Assembly (NCBI GenBank): GCA_012656075.1
Contig: JAAKBF010000009.1
Coordinates: forward strand, 1,302,001 to 1,366,000
Direction: 5' to 3'
Source: Phytophthora hibernalis
Lineage: Eukaryota; Oomycota; Peronosporomycetes; Peronosporales; Peronosporaceae
Length of the DNA: 64,000 nucleotides
The stretch's first letter is position 1. The number at the start of each line of letters is the position of its first letter. Below, piece by piece: positions 1-12,644 of this stretch. Made by a program: the position numbers and the translations under genes. The notes under the pieces are model-generated. The model did no database searches and was not told the origin of the DNA. It worked only from the letters and a program-made list of their open reading frames with translations.

Positions 1-3000
1 ATAACTTATAACAACGAGGGCAGTGCCGCTGCCGATGTTTACAGCCCACTCGACTGTCCAACCGACGAGCCAGAAGCGATCAAAGCGGTGACCAACGATC
101 CAAGCTACACCGATCCACTCGCCGATGACATCGCATCACTGCTAACACAACTAAGAGCGCAGCAGCACCGAGTCTCTCTCCGTCGAAATACCCTTGCCGC
201 TTGCAATTGTCACGCAAACGCATACCCAGAAGTGAGCTACTGGAGCACTCGCACGTCGCAGACGAGCCGTCGACAACACCACACCTCCACCCAGTACTAG
301 CGTCGCCCGGACTGGCCGAAACATTTTAGACCCACTTTACAAGTTGATGTCGCTGGTGCTCACGTCAACGTTTTCACTCTCAGTGTTGAACATCAACACC
401 GACCCACCCACTGTCGTCAGCGACGACCCAACATCTATCGAACGCCACAGCTTCCGGCCTCCAGCTTTACGTTCTGCTCTGCGTTCTGCCTGTCCCGGCA
501 CTTCACGATAACGGAAGCAGCATCTGTCAGTTGTGAATTGTCGCGTGCATTGATCAATGCACTTTGAGACACCATGCTCACGCGAGCTCTCATCATTTGG
601 GTGTGGAGCGTTGTAGCTAACTTTTGCGTCGCATTTCTTCCACCTCAGACGTGCCGCTGTATGTGGTCACGACCACGCTAACAGCTCCGATCATACCGTC
701 GACGAAATCTCCGTTGTCCAATATAAAGCCTCCAGAGACACGGGTCCAAACCATTGCTCAGTATCTCGGATACGCTCGTGCCTCTACCGCCAGCAATGGA
801 CATCAGGTCGCCAATACTCGCTGACGCGTCACTACCGCTTCCGCTCATCATTGTACACGGCACTGCCGCCGCCGAATACGTTTGTAGGTCCGACAGAAAC
901 GCCGCACGCGTCAACAATGTCCTCTGGTAGCTACGGACGAACCGCAGCTCCCACCGAGACGGCTTTGCTTGAGGCGGAGCCGCAAAACTCGAGACACCTC
1001 CCGGTGTAGCTCCTGATAAACTCGACTGCCGAACAGCACCGCTGCTTACGGAGACTTCGGCGCTTTGTGACTCGCCGCGGCATGAGGCGCACTCGCGCCT
1101 GTAGATACACTCATAACTTATAACAACGAGGGCAGTGCCGCTGCCGATGTTTACAGCCCACTCGACTGTCCAACCGACGAGCCAGAAGCGATCAAAGCGG
1201 TGACCAACGATCCAAGCTACACCGATCCACTCGCCGATGACATCGCATCACTGCTAACACAACTAAGAGCGCAGCAGCACCGAGTCTCTCTCTGTCGAAA
1301 TACCCTTGCCGCTTGCAATTGTCACGCAAACGCATACCCAGAAGTGAGCTACTGGAGCACTCGCACGTCGCAGACGAGCCGTCGACAACACCACACCTCC
1401 ACCCAGTACTAGCGTCGCCCGGACTGGCCGAAACATTTTAGACCCACTTTACAAGTTGATGTCGCTGGTGCTCACGTCAACGTTTTCACTCTCAGTGTTG
1501 AACATCAACACCGACCCACCCACTGTCGTCAGCGACGACCCAACATCTATCGAACGCCACAGCTTCCGGCCTCCAGCTTTACGTTCTGCTCTGCGTTCTG
1601 CCTGTCCCGGCACTTCACGATAACGGAAGCAGCATCTGTCAGTTGTGAATTGTCGCGTGCATTGATCAATGCACTTTGAGACACCATGCTCACGCGAGCT
1701 CTCATCATTTGGGTGTGGAGCGTTGTAGCTAACTTTTGCGTCGCATTTCTTCCACCTCAGACGTGCCGCTGTATGTGGTCACGACCACGCTAACAGCTCC
1801 GATCATACCGTCGACGAAATCTCCGTTGTCCAATATAAAGCCTCCAGAGACACGGGTCCAAACCATTGCTCAGTATCTCGGATACGCTCGTGCCTCTACC
1901 GCCAGCAATGGACATCAGGTCGCCAATACTCGCTGACGCGTCACTACCGCTTCCGCTCATCATTGTACACGGCACTGCCGCCGCCGAATACGTTTGTAGG
2001 TCCGACAGAAACGCCGCACGCGTCAACAATGTCCTCTGGTAGCTACGGACGAACCGCAGCTCCCACCGAGACGGCTTTGCTTGAGGCGGAGCCGCAAAAC
2101 TCGAGACACCTCCCGGTGTAGCTCCTGATAAACTCGACTGCCGAACAGCACCGCTGCTTACGGAGACTTCGGCGCTTTGTGACTCGCCGCGGCATGAGGC
2201 GCACTCGCGCCTGTAGATACACTCATAACTTATAACAACGAGGGCAGTGCCGCTGCCGATGTTTACAGCCCACTCGACTGTCCAACCGACGAGCCAGAAG
2301 CGATCAAAGCGGTGACCAACGATCCAAGCTACACCGATCCACTCGCCGATGACATCGCATCACTGCTAACACAACTAAGAGCGCAGCAGCACCGAGTCTC
2401 TCTCCGTCGAAATACCCTTGCCGCTTGCAATTGTCACGCAAACGCATACCCAGAAGTGAGCTACTGGAGCACTCGCACGTCGCAGACGAGCCGTCGACAA
2501 CACCACACCTCCACCCAGTACTAGCGTCGCCCGGACTGGCCGAAACATTTTAGACCCACTTTACAAGTTGATGTCGCTGGTGCTCACGTCAACGTTTTCA
2601 CTCTCAGTGTTGAACATCAACACCGACCCACCCACTGTCGTCAGCGACGACCCAACATCTATCGAACGCCACAGCTTCCGGCCTCCAGCTTTACGTTCTG
2701 CTCTGCGTTCTGCCTGTCCCGGCACTTCACGATAACGGAAGCAGCATCTGTCAGTTGTGAATTGTCGCGTGCATTGATCAATGCACTTTGAGACACCATG
2801 CTCACGCGAGCTCTCATCATTTGGGTGTGGAGCGTTGTAGCTAACTTTTGCGTCGCATTTCTTCCACCTCAGACGTGCCGCTGTATGTGGTCACGACCAC
2901 GCTAACAGCTCCGATCATACCGTCGACGAAATCTCCGTTGTCCAATATAAAGCCTCCAGAGACACGGGTCCAAACCATTGCTCAGTATCTCGGATACGCT

Positions 3001-6000
3001 CGTGCCTCTACCGCCAGCAATGGACATCAGGTCGCCAATACTCGCTGACGCGTCACTACCGCTTCCGCTCATCATTGTACACGGCACTGCCGCCGCCGAA
3101 TACGTTTGTAGGTCCGACAGAAACGCCGCACGCGTCAACAATGTCCTCTGGTAGCTACGGACGAACCGCAGCTCCCACCGAGACGGCTTTGCTTGAGGCG
3201 GAGCCGCAAAACTCGAGACACCTCCCGGTGTAGCTCCTGATAAACTCGACTGCCGAACAGCACCGCTGCTTACGGAGACTTCGGCGCTTTGTGACTCGCC
3301 GCGGCATGAGGCGCACTCGCGCCTGTAGATACACTCATAACTTATAACAACGAGGGCAGTGCCGCTGCCGATGTTTACAGCCCACTCGACTGTCCAACCG
3401 ACGAGCCAGAAGCGATCAAAGCGGTGACCAACGATCCAAGCTACACCGATCCACTCGCCGATGACATCGCATCACTGCTAACACAACTAAGAGCGCAGCA
3501 GCACCGAGTCTCTCTCTGTCGAAATACCCTTGCCGCTTGCAATTGTCACGCAAACGCATACCCAGAAGTGAGCTACTGGAGCACTCGCACGTCGCAGACG
3601 AGCCGTCGACAACACCACACCTCCACCCAGTACTAGCGTCGCCCGGACTGGCCGAAACATTTTAGACCCACTTTACAAGTTGATGTCGCTGGTGCTCACG
3701 TCAACGTTTTCACTCTCAGTGTTGAACATCAACACCGACCCACCCACTGTCGTCAGCGACGACCCAACATCTATCGAACGCCACAGCTTCCGGCCTCCAG
3801 CTTTACGTTCTGCTCTGCGTTCTGCCTGTCCCGGCACTTCACGATAACGGAAGCAGCATCTGTCAGTTGTGAATTGTCGCGTGCATTGATCAATGCACTT
3901 TGAGACACCATGCTCACGCGAGCTCTCATCATTTGGGTGTGGAGCGTTGTAGCTAACTTTTGCGTCGCATTTCTTCCACCTCAGACGTGCCGCTGTATGT
4001 GGTCACGACCACGCTAACAGCTCCGATCATACCGTCGACGAAATCTCCGTTGTCCAATATAAAGCCTCCAGAGACACGGGTCCAAACCATTGCTCAGTAT
4101 CTCGGATACGCTCGTGCCTCTACCGCCAGCAATGGACATCAGGTCGCCAATACTCGCTGACGCGTCACTACCGCTTCCGCTCATCATTGTACACGGCACT
4201 GCCGCCGCCGAATACGTTTGTAGGTCCGACAGAAACGCCGCACGCGTCAACAATGTCCTCTGGTAGCTACGGACGAACCGCAGCTCCCACCGAGACGGCT
4301 TTGCTTGAGGCGGAGCCGCAAAACTCGAGACACCTCCCGGTGTAGCTCCTGATAAACTCGACTGCCGAACAGCACCGCTGCTTACGGAGACTTCGGCGCT
4401 TTGTGACTCGCCGCGGCATGAGGCGCACTCGCGCCTGTAGATACACTCATAACTTATAACAACGAGGGCAGTGCCGCTGCCGATGTTTACAGCCCACTCG
4501 ACTGTCCAACCGACGAGCCAGAAGCGATCAAAGCGGTGACCAACGATCCAAGCTACACCGATCCACTCGCCGATGACATCGCATCACTGCTAACACAACT
4601 AAGAGCGCAGCAGCACCGAGTCTCTCTCCGTCGAAATACCCTTGCCGCTTGCAATTGTCACGCAAACGCATACCCAGAAGTGAGCTACTGGAGCACTCGC
4701 ACGTCGCAGACGAGCCGTCGACAACACCACACCTCCACCCAGTACTAGCGTCACCCGGACTGGCCGAAACATTTTAGACCCACTTTACAAGTTGATGTCG
4801 CTGGTGCTCACGTCAACGTTTTCACTCTCAGTGTTGAACATCAACACCGACCCACCCACTGTCGTCAGCGACGACCCAACATCTATCGAACGCCACAGCT
4901 TCCGGCCTCCAGCTTTACGTTCTGCTCTGCGTTCTGCCTGTCCCGGCACTTCACGATAACGGAAGCAGCATCTGTCAGTTGTGAATTGTCGCGTGCATTG
5001 ATCAATGCACTTTGAGACACCATGCTCACGCGAGCTCTCATCATTTGGGTGTGGAGCGTTGTAGCTAACTTTTGCGTCGCATTTCTTCCACCTCAGACGT
5101 GCCGCTGTATGTGGTCACGACCACGCTAACAGCTCCGATCATACCGTCGACGAAATCTCCGTTGTCCAATATAAAGCCTCCAGAGACACGGGTCCAAACC
5201 ATTGCTCAGTATCTCGGATACGCTCGTGCCTCTACCGCCAGCAATGGACATCAGGTCGCCAATACTCGCTGACGCGTCACTACCGCTTCCGCTCATCATT
5301 GTACACGGCACTGCCGCCGCCGAATACGTTTGTAGGTCCGACAGAAACGCCGCACGCGTCAACAATGTCCTCTGGTAGCTACGGACGAACCGCAGCTCCC
5401 ACCGAGACGGCTTTGCTTGAGGCGGAGCCGCAAAACTCGAGACACCTCCCGGTGTAGCTCCTGATAAACTCGACTGCCGAACAGCACCGCTGCTTACGGA
5501 GACTTCGGCGCTTTGTGACTCGCCGCGGCATGAGGCGCACTCGCGCCTGTAGATACACTCATAACTTATAACAACGAGGGCAGTGCCGCTGCCGATGTTT
5601 ACAGCCCACTCGACTGTCCAACCGACGAGCCAGAAGCGATCAAAGCGGTGACCAACGATCCAAGCTACACCGATCCACTCGCCGATGACATCGCATCACT
5701 GCTAACACAACTAAGAGCGCAGCAGCACCGAGTCTCTCTCTGTCGAAATACCCTTGCCGCTTGCAATTGTCACGCAAACGCATACCCAGAAGTGAGCTAC
5801 TGGAGCACTCGCACGTCGCAGACGAGCCGTCGACAACACCACACCTCCACCCAGTACTAGCGTCGCCCGGACTGGCCGAAACATTTTAGACCCACTTTAC
5901 AAGTTGATGTCGCTGGTGCTCACGTCAACGTTTTCACTCTCAGTGTTGAACATCAACACCGACCCACCCACTGTCGTCAGCGACGACCCAACATCTATCG

Positions 6001-9000
6001 AACGCCACAGCTTCCGGCCTCCAGCTTTACGTTCTGCTCTGCGTTCTGCCTGTCCCGGCACTTCACGATAACGGAAGCAGCATCTGTCAGTTGTGAATTG
6101 TCGCGTGCATTGATCAATGCACTTTGAGACACCATGCTCACGCGAGCTCTCATCATTTGGGTGTGGAGCGTTGTAGCTAACTTTTGCCTCGCATTTCTTC
6201 CACCTCAGACGTGCCGCTGTATGTGGTCACGACCACGCTAACAGCTCCGATCATACCGTCGACGAAATCTCCGTTGTCCAATATAAAGCCTCCAGAGACA
6301 CGGGTCCAAACCATTGCTCAGTATCTCGGATACGCTCGTGCCTCTACCGCCAGCAATGGACATCAGGTCGCCAATACTCGCTGACGCGTCACTACCGCTT
6401 CCGCTCATCATTGTACACGGCACTGCCGCCGCCGAATACGTTTGTAGGTCCGACAGAAACGCCGCACGCGTCAACAATGTCCTCTGGTAGCTACGGACGA
6501 ACCGCAGCTCCCACCGAGACGGCTTTGCTTGAGGCGGAGCCGCAAAACTCGAGACACCTCCCGGTGTAGCTCCTGATAAACTCGACTGCCGAACAGCACC
6601 GCTGCTTACGGAGACTTCGGCGCTTTGTGACTCGCCGCGGCATGAGGCGCACTCGCGCCTGTAGATACACTCATAACTTATAACAACGAGGGCAGTGCCG
6701 CTGCCGATGTTTACAGCCCACTCGACTGTCCAACCGACGAGCCAGAAGCGATCAAAGCGGTGACCAACGATCCAAGCTACACCGATCCACTCGCCGATGA
6801 CATCGCATCACTGCTAACACAACTAAGAGCGCAGCAGCACCGAGTCTCTCTCTGTCGAAATACCCTTGCCGCTTGCAATTGTCACGCAAACGCATACCCA
6901 GAAGTGAGCTACTGGAGCACTCGCACGTCGCAGACGAGCCGTCGACAACACCACACCTCCACCCAGTACTAGCGTCGCCCGGACTGGCCGAAACATTTTA
7001 GACCCACTTTACAAGTTGATGTCGCTGGTGCTCACGTCAACGTTTTCACTCTCAGTGTTGAACATCAACACCGACCCACCCACTGTCGTCAGCGACGACC
7101 CAACATCTATCGAACGCCACAGCTTCCGGCCTCCAGCTTTACGTTCTGCTCTGCGTTCTGCCTGTCCCGGCACTTCACGATAACGGAAGCAGCATCTGTC
7201 AGTTGTGAATTGTCGCGTGCATTGATCAATGCACTTTGAGACACCATGCTCACGCGAGCTCTCATCATTTGGGTGTGGAGCGTTGTAGCTAACTTTTGCG
7301 TCGCATTTCTTCCACCTCAGACGTGCCGCTGTATGTGGTCACGACCACGCTAACAGCTCCGATCATACCGTCGACGAAATCTCCGTTGTCCAATATAAAG
7401 CCTCCAGAGACACGGGTCCAAACCATTGCTCAGTATCTCGGATACGCTCGTGCCTCTACCGCCAGCAATGGACATCAGGTCGCCAATACTCGCTGACGCG
7501 TCACTACCGCTTCCGCTCATCATTGTACACGGCACTGCCGCCGCCGAATACGTTTGTAGGTCCGACAGAAACGCCGCACGCGTCAACAATGTCCTCTGGT
7601 AGCTACGGACGAACCGCAGCTCCCACCGAGACGGCTTTGCTTGAGGCGGAGCCGCAAAACTCGAGACACCTCCCGGTGTAGCTCCTGATAAACTCGACTG
7701 CCGAACAGCACCGCTGCTTACGGAGACTTCGGCGCTTTGTGACTCGCCGCGGCATGAGGCGCACTCGCGCCTGTAGATACACTCATAACTTATAACAACG
7801 AGGGCAGTGCCGCTGCCGATGTTTACAGCCCACTCGACTGTCCAACCGACGAGCCAGAAGCGATCAAAGCGGTGACCAACGATCCAAGCTACACCGATCC
7901 ACTCGCCGATGACATCGCATCACTGCTAACACAACTAAGAGCGCAGCAGCACCGAGTCTCTCTCTGTCGAAATACCCTTGCCGCTTGCAATTGTCACGCA
8001 AACGCATACCCAGAAGTGAGCTACTGGAGCACTCGCACGTCGCAGACGAGCCGTCGACAACACCACACCTCCACCCAGTACTAGCGTCGCCCGGACTGGC
8101 CGAAACATTTTAGACCCACTTTACAAGTTGATGTCGCTGGTGCTCACGTCAACGTTTTCACTCTCAGTGTTGAACATCAACACCGACCCACCCACTGTCG
8201 TCAGCGACGACCCAACATCTATCGAACGCCACAGCTTCCGGCCTCCAGCTTTACGTTCTGCTCTGCGTTCTGCCTGTCCCGGCACTTCACGATAACGGAA
8301 GCAGCATCTGTCAGTTGTGAATTGTCGCGTGCATTGATCAATGCACTTTGAGACACCATGCTCACGCGAGCTCTCATCATTTGGGTGTGGAGCGTTGTAG
8401 CTAACTTTTGCGTCGCATTTCTTCCACCTCAGACGTGCCGCTGTATGTGGTCACGACCACGCTAACAGCTCCGATCATACCGTCGACGAAATCTCCGTTG
8501 TCCAATATAAAGCCTCCAGAGACACGGGTCCAAACCATTGCTCAGTATCTCGGATACGCTCGTGCCTCTACCGCCAGCAATGGACATCAGGTCGCCAATA
8601 CTCGCTGACGCGTCACTACCGCTTCCGCTCATCATTGTACACGGCACTGCCGCCGCCGAATACGTTTGTAGGTCCGACAGAAACGCCGCACGCGTCAACA
8701 ATGTCCTCTGGTAGCTACGGACGAACCGCAGCTCCCACCGAGACGGCTTTGCTTGAGGCGGAGCCGCAAAACTCGAGACACCTCCCGGTGTAGCTCCTGA
8801 TAAACTCGACTGCCGAACAGCACCGCTGCTTACGGAGACTTCGGCGCTTTGTGACTCGCCGCGGCATGAGGCGCACTCGCGCCTGTAGATACACTCATAA
8901 CTTATAACAACGAGGGCAGTGCCGCTGCCGATGTTTACAGCCCACTCGACTGTCCAACCGACGAGCCAGAAGCGATCAAAGCGGTGACCAACGATCCAAG

Positions 9001-10528
9001 CTACACCGATCCACTCACCGATGACATCGCATCACTGCTAACACAACTAAGAGCGCAGCAGCACCGAGTCTCTCTCTGTCGAAATACCCTTGCCGCTTGC
9101 AATTGTCACGCAAACGCATACCCAGAAGTGAGCTACTGGAGCACTCGCACGTCGCAGACGAGCCGTCGACAACACCACACCTCCACCCAGTACTAGCGTC
9201 GCCCGGACTGGCCGAAACATTTTAGACCCACTTTACAAGTTGATGTCGCTGGTGCTCACGTCAACGTTTTCACTCTCAGTGTTGAACATCAACACCGACC
9301 CACCCACTGTCGTCAGCGACGACCCAACATCTATCGAACGCCACAGCTTCCGGCCTCCAGCTTTACGTTCTGCTCTGCGTTCTGCCTGTCCCGGCACTTC
9401 ACGATAACGGAAGCAGCATCTGTCAGTTGTGAATTGTCGCGTGCATTGATCAATGCACTTTGAGACACCATGCTCACGCGAGCTCTCATCATTTGGGTGT
9501 GGAGCGTTGTAGCTAACTTTTGCGTCGCATTTCTTCCACCTCAGACGTGCCGCTGTATGTGGTCACGACCACGCTAACAGCTCCGATCATACCGTCGACG
9601 AAATCTCCGTTGTCCAATATAAAGCCTCCAGAGACACGGGTCCAAACCATTGCTCAGTATCTCGGATACGCTCGTGCCTCTACCGCCAGCAATGGACATC
9701 AGGTCGCCAATACTCGCTGACGCGTCACTACCGCTTCCGCTCATCATTGTACACGGCACTGCCGCCGCCGAATACGTTTGTAGGTCCGACAGAAACGCCG
9801 CACGCGTCAACAATGTCCTCTGGTAGCTACGGACGAACCGCAGCTCCCACCGAGACGGCTTTGCTTGAGGCGGAGCCGCAAAACTCGAGACACCTCCCGG
9901 TGTAGCTCCTGATAAACTCGACTGCCGAACAGCACCGCTGCTTACGGAGACTTCGGCGCTTTGTGACTCGCCGCGGCATGAGGCGCACTCGCGCCTGTAG
10001 ATACACTCATAACTTATAACAACGAGGGCAGTGCCGCTGCCGATGTTTACAGCCCACTCGACTGTCCAACCGACGAGCCAGAAGCGATCAAAGCGGTGAC
10101 CAACGATCCAAGCTACACCGATCCACTCGCCGATGACATCGCATCACTGCTAACACAACTAAGAGCGCAGCAGCACCGAGTCTCTCTCCGTCGAAATACC
10201 CTTGCCGCTTGCAATTGTCACGCAAACGCATACCCAGAAGTGAGCTACTGGAGCACTCGCACGTCGCAGACGAGCCGTCGACAACACCACACCTCCACCC
10301 AGTACTAGCGTCGCCCGGACTGGCCGAAACATTTTAGACCCACTTTACAAGTTGATGTCGCTGGTGCTCACGTCAACGTTTTCACTCTCAGTGTTGAACA
10401 TCAACACCGACCCACCCACTGTCGTCAGCGACGACCCAACATCTATCGAACGCCACAGCTTCCGGCCTCCAGCTTTACGTTCTGCTCTGCGTTCTGCCTG
10501 TCCCGGCACTTCACGATAACGGAAGCAG
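1..10528 (+). repeat. Tandem array of a 1,112-bp unit, about 9.5 copies
   Basis: The same 1,112-bp block repeats head to tail from the first base. Equivalent points lie at 88, 1200, 2312, 3424, 4536, 5648, 6760, 7872, 8984 and 10096. The last copy breaks off at 10528 in the middle of the unit and runs into unrelated sequence; the left side is open at the window edge. Copies differ only at isolated bases: a C/T change in the stretch after GTCTCTCTC, one G-to-A near 4753, one G-to-C near 6188 and one G-to-A near 9017. Each unit holds short open frames (66-79 codons) in both orientations but no recognisable domain. One frame (tgaccaacgatcc onward, extended upstream) has a protein-like composition and could be a relic of coding sequence. 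Near-identity means recent amplification or homogenisation. It could be satellite DNA or an amplified piece of a mobile element. Confidence 0.97.
545..562. repeat. 18-nt perfect palindrome in each array unit
   Basis: GTGCATTGATCAATGCAC is an exact inverted repeat with no spacer. It recurs once per unit (spacing 1,112 bp). The dispersed copy at 32.76 kb has one substitution that breaks it. It could be a dimeric protein-binding site or chance; function unknown. Confidence 0.8.
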
Positions 10529-11100
10529 GGGTCGGCGGAGGCGACCGCAAAGTAAAACCTTGAGGGTGCCTCAGCTGACGGCTGATGAGTAGGCAGCTGA
10601 CAGAACGGACATAAGAGGTCGTTAGCCTTAGGGATAAATGACATCAATGTACCTCACTGAGAAACGAAACGAAACTCTTTTAGGTACAACTACCCAACGC
10701 GCAGCAACAGCTACTCATATAGTTACAGTTGACAGCAGGATGAGGATGGATTTAGCTCCTCCGAAACAACCAGCAGCGTATATATTTGGTTGACAAGAAC
10801 GGCATAACGGATTTAGGCTAAAGCAGACTAAGCATATGCTTTTTAAAACACTAGAATTCATTGTCTTTCCGGTCACCGCCGAAGTATGAATAAATGGCGG
10901 GTTCTTAGTAAGAACATGTAAGAACTTCTTACAGCCAAACAGCGTACTCGTACTTCATCTTAACATATCCCCTGAAACGCACTAAGTACGATTGAATACG
11001 GTATTATAATAATACGTTCAAATATTTTAAAATTGATAATTCAAGTGAGGTGAAACGAAAGAATACATGTATGAATATTCGTATTCATATTAATATCAAT
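10529..11100. other. AT-rich spacer, no gene seen
   Basis: Between the array edge and the first direct repeat the sequence becomes AT-rich with many stops in all frames. I see no domain, RNA gene or clear element end. The 100-codon minus frame at 10345-10647 crosses the array boundary and is taken to be chance. Confidence 0.6.
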
Positions 11101-11205
11101 CCGCGATTCCGTTAACCCTGGCACATCAAAACTCGCAACTCGTCCATTCACGTCATACGTCAGCAGTCAGGGATATTTTTCGCTGCGATCGCTATCACCG
11201 ATCTC
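11101..11205 (+). repeat. Direct repeat, copy 1 (pair with 11374-11482)
   Basis: About 105 bp beginning CCGCGATTCCGTTAA and ending near CACCGATCTC recurs 273 bp downstream with a handful of substitutions and short indels. No ORF explains it. It may be a promoter-proximal duplication or the ends of a small insertion. Confidence 0.85.
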
Positions 11206-11373
11206 TTCCTTGACGTCAATGCCAACCTCAGCCGATTCGTCGCTTTCTTCAGACACTAAAATGGCGGACGTTCTCAGGAAAAATTGCACATATTTGAGAC
11301 ATCCACTACATGTATTATTTAGAAGTATACTCCATGCGCTCCCATGCACTCGGAGATTGCGCTTCACTAGAAT

Positions 11374-11482
11374 CCGCGATTCCGTTAAAACTGGCACATC
11401 AAAACTCACAACTCGCTTCTATTCACGGTTCATACGTCAGCAGTCCGGGATATTTTTCGCTGCGATCGTTATCACCGATCTC
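11374..11482 (+). repeat. Direct repeat, copy 2
   Basis: Second copy of the 11101 repeat, diverged by scattered changes, including AAAACT for CCCT after the common CCGTTA. From here to 11987 I see no supported gene; overlapping frames of 120-180 codons there lack any domain and are probably chance. Confidence 0.85.
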
Positions 11483-11987
11483 AGTCTCAGCCTTTTACCG
11501 GCGCATGCTTCTGATGGAACTCGCAGTACCCATTCGAGAACACATCCCAGTCCTTGCAGCACCGTTCGCCCGTCGACATCGCGATACCCAGACACCGCGT
11601 TCTGTACCAAGCCACGGTGGCAGACTTGGCATCAGGGTCTTGGTGCTCGTGATACCGGCAGTATCCATGCGAGTTTAGTCCTCAGTCGATTCGGCAACGA
11701 TTGCCGGTGGAGACAGCCATTCCCCGACAGGTGCCACCGCAGTTGAATTCAGGCAAAGACGCGCAGCTCAGGCCACACAGCAAGACATCGCTCTTCTTTT
11801 TTTCAAGAATGGCACTACTGCAAACTCGTTGCGCTTTTCAGGGAAATCGTCCTGGGACGAGTTCGTTGAAGTTCATCGAAACCAGTAGAAAGCAACAATT
11901 TCATGTTTCGGTTTTGATCCGTCATCTGTCAATAATATACGATACAAATCGCAAAATAAACAGGTCCACAGCCAGCAACGGGCAAGA

Positions 11988-12245
11988 ATGGCCAAGCTCT
12001 TTGAGAGGAATCCGCGCAACGTCCGGTGCGCTCCACCGCCGCAGCTCTTCTCTACAGAACCCTACTGACTTGTATGCGTGCCCCTATTCACTAGCATCGC
12101 GTCGTGGGTCATGGCCTGTGGCCTGTTCGCGGCCTGGTACCAGTACGACCGGATGAAGGAACGTCAGTTCTCCAACAAGGAGGCTTCCCAGTGGAACGAG
12201 GCGGTGCTGCGTATGCACCCGCAGAAGCCCCGCAAGAAGGACTAA
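11988..12245 (+). CDS. Small single-pass membrane protein (62 aa, two exons)
   Basis: Exon 1 is 11988-12025 and exon 2 is 12095-12245. The 69-nt intron (12026-12094) starts GTGCGC, has a CTGAC branch-like site and ends CACTAG. Splicing joins a basic N-terminus (MAKLFERNPRNVR) to one hydrophobic helix (about residues 14-26, ASWVMACGLFAAW). A charged, Lys/Arg-rich tail ending PRKKD follows. The size, single helix and basic ends resemble small inner-membrane mitochondrial subunits, but I do not recognise the family. It lies 164 bp upstream of a second gene of the same type, on the same strand. Single-frame calling misses it because exon 1 is only 38 nt; spliced continuity and splice-site quality are the evidence. 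Confidence 0.72.
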
Positions 12246-12409
12246 ATCACGAAAAATGCAACATCTTTCGGAGCATTTTCCACGATAAGTGTAAAAAACC
12301 GTTAGGTGGATGCCAACACCCGGTCTCAGCTTTTGCTTCTTTTTGACGTCTGGTCTCAGAGGGGCGTCTTCCATTGAGGAGAATTCATTTGTGAAAAGGT
12401 GGAGCGACC

Positions 12410-12644
12410 ATGACGACGCCGTTCGAGAACAGCAAGATTGCAAACAACGTCAAGAGCGGCAAGTGGACGTACGTGGCTGTAAAGTTCGGGGTTGAACGAA
12501 AGGAGACTGATGATTGGTGTTGTGTGCAGAATGCCTTTGCTTGTCGTTGCGGGTGTTGGAGCTGCCGCTTGGTACATGACGTCGGCGCGCGACCACAAAC
12601 CTGTTTCTCCCGATCGCAACTCGCGCTCACCCCGTCCAAGATGA
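12410..12644 (+). CDS. Small single-pass membrane protein (57 aa, two exons)
   Basis: Exon 1 is 12410-12468 and exon 2 is 12530-12644. The 61-nt intron has a strong GTACGT donor, a CTGAT branch-like site and a GTGCAG acceptor. The spliced protein has a polar N-terminus (about 20 residues), a hydrophobic segment (MPLLVVAGVGAAAWYM, about residues 21-36) and a basic, Ser/Pro/Arg-rich tail. The layout matches the gene just upstream, though the sequences are not clearly homologous. A mitochondrial or ER tail-anchored type is possible. No function can be assigned. The ATG starting MTTPFENSK is the first in frame. Confidence 0.7.

Noticed and set aside
88..10308. Repeated 66-, 70- and 79-codon ORFs in every array unit
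   Set aside because: They overlap on both strands, have no domain and exist only because the unit is repeated; kept as part of the repeat, not as genes.
1..10528. Regular repeats as a CRISPR-like array
   Set aside because: The whole 1,112-bp unit repeats without variable spacers; the scale and eukaryotic context exclude CRISPR.
10345..10647. 100-codon minus ORF across the array edge
   Set aside because: Half of it is array sequence, and the rest has no protein-like features.
11210..11746. 178-codon plus ORF and its overlapping neighbours
   Set aside because: Composition is not protein-like, three frames overlap there, and it runs through the direct repeat.
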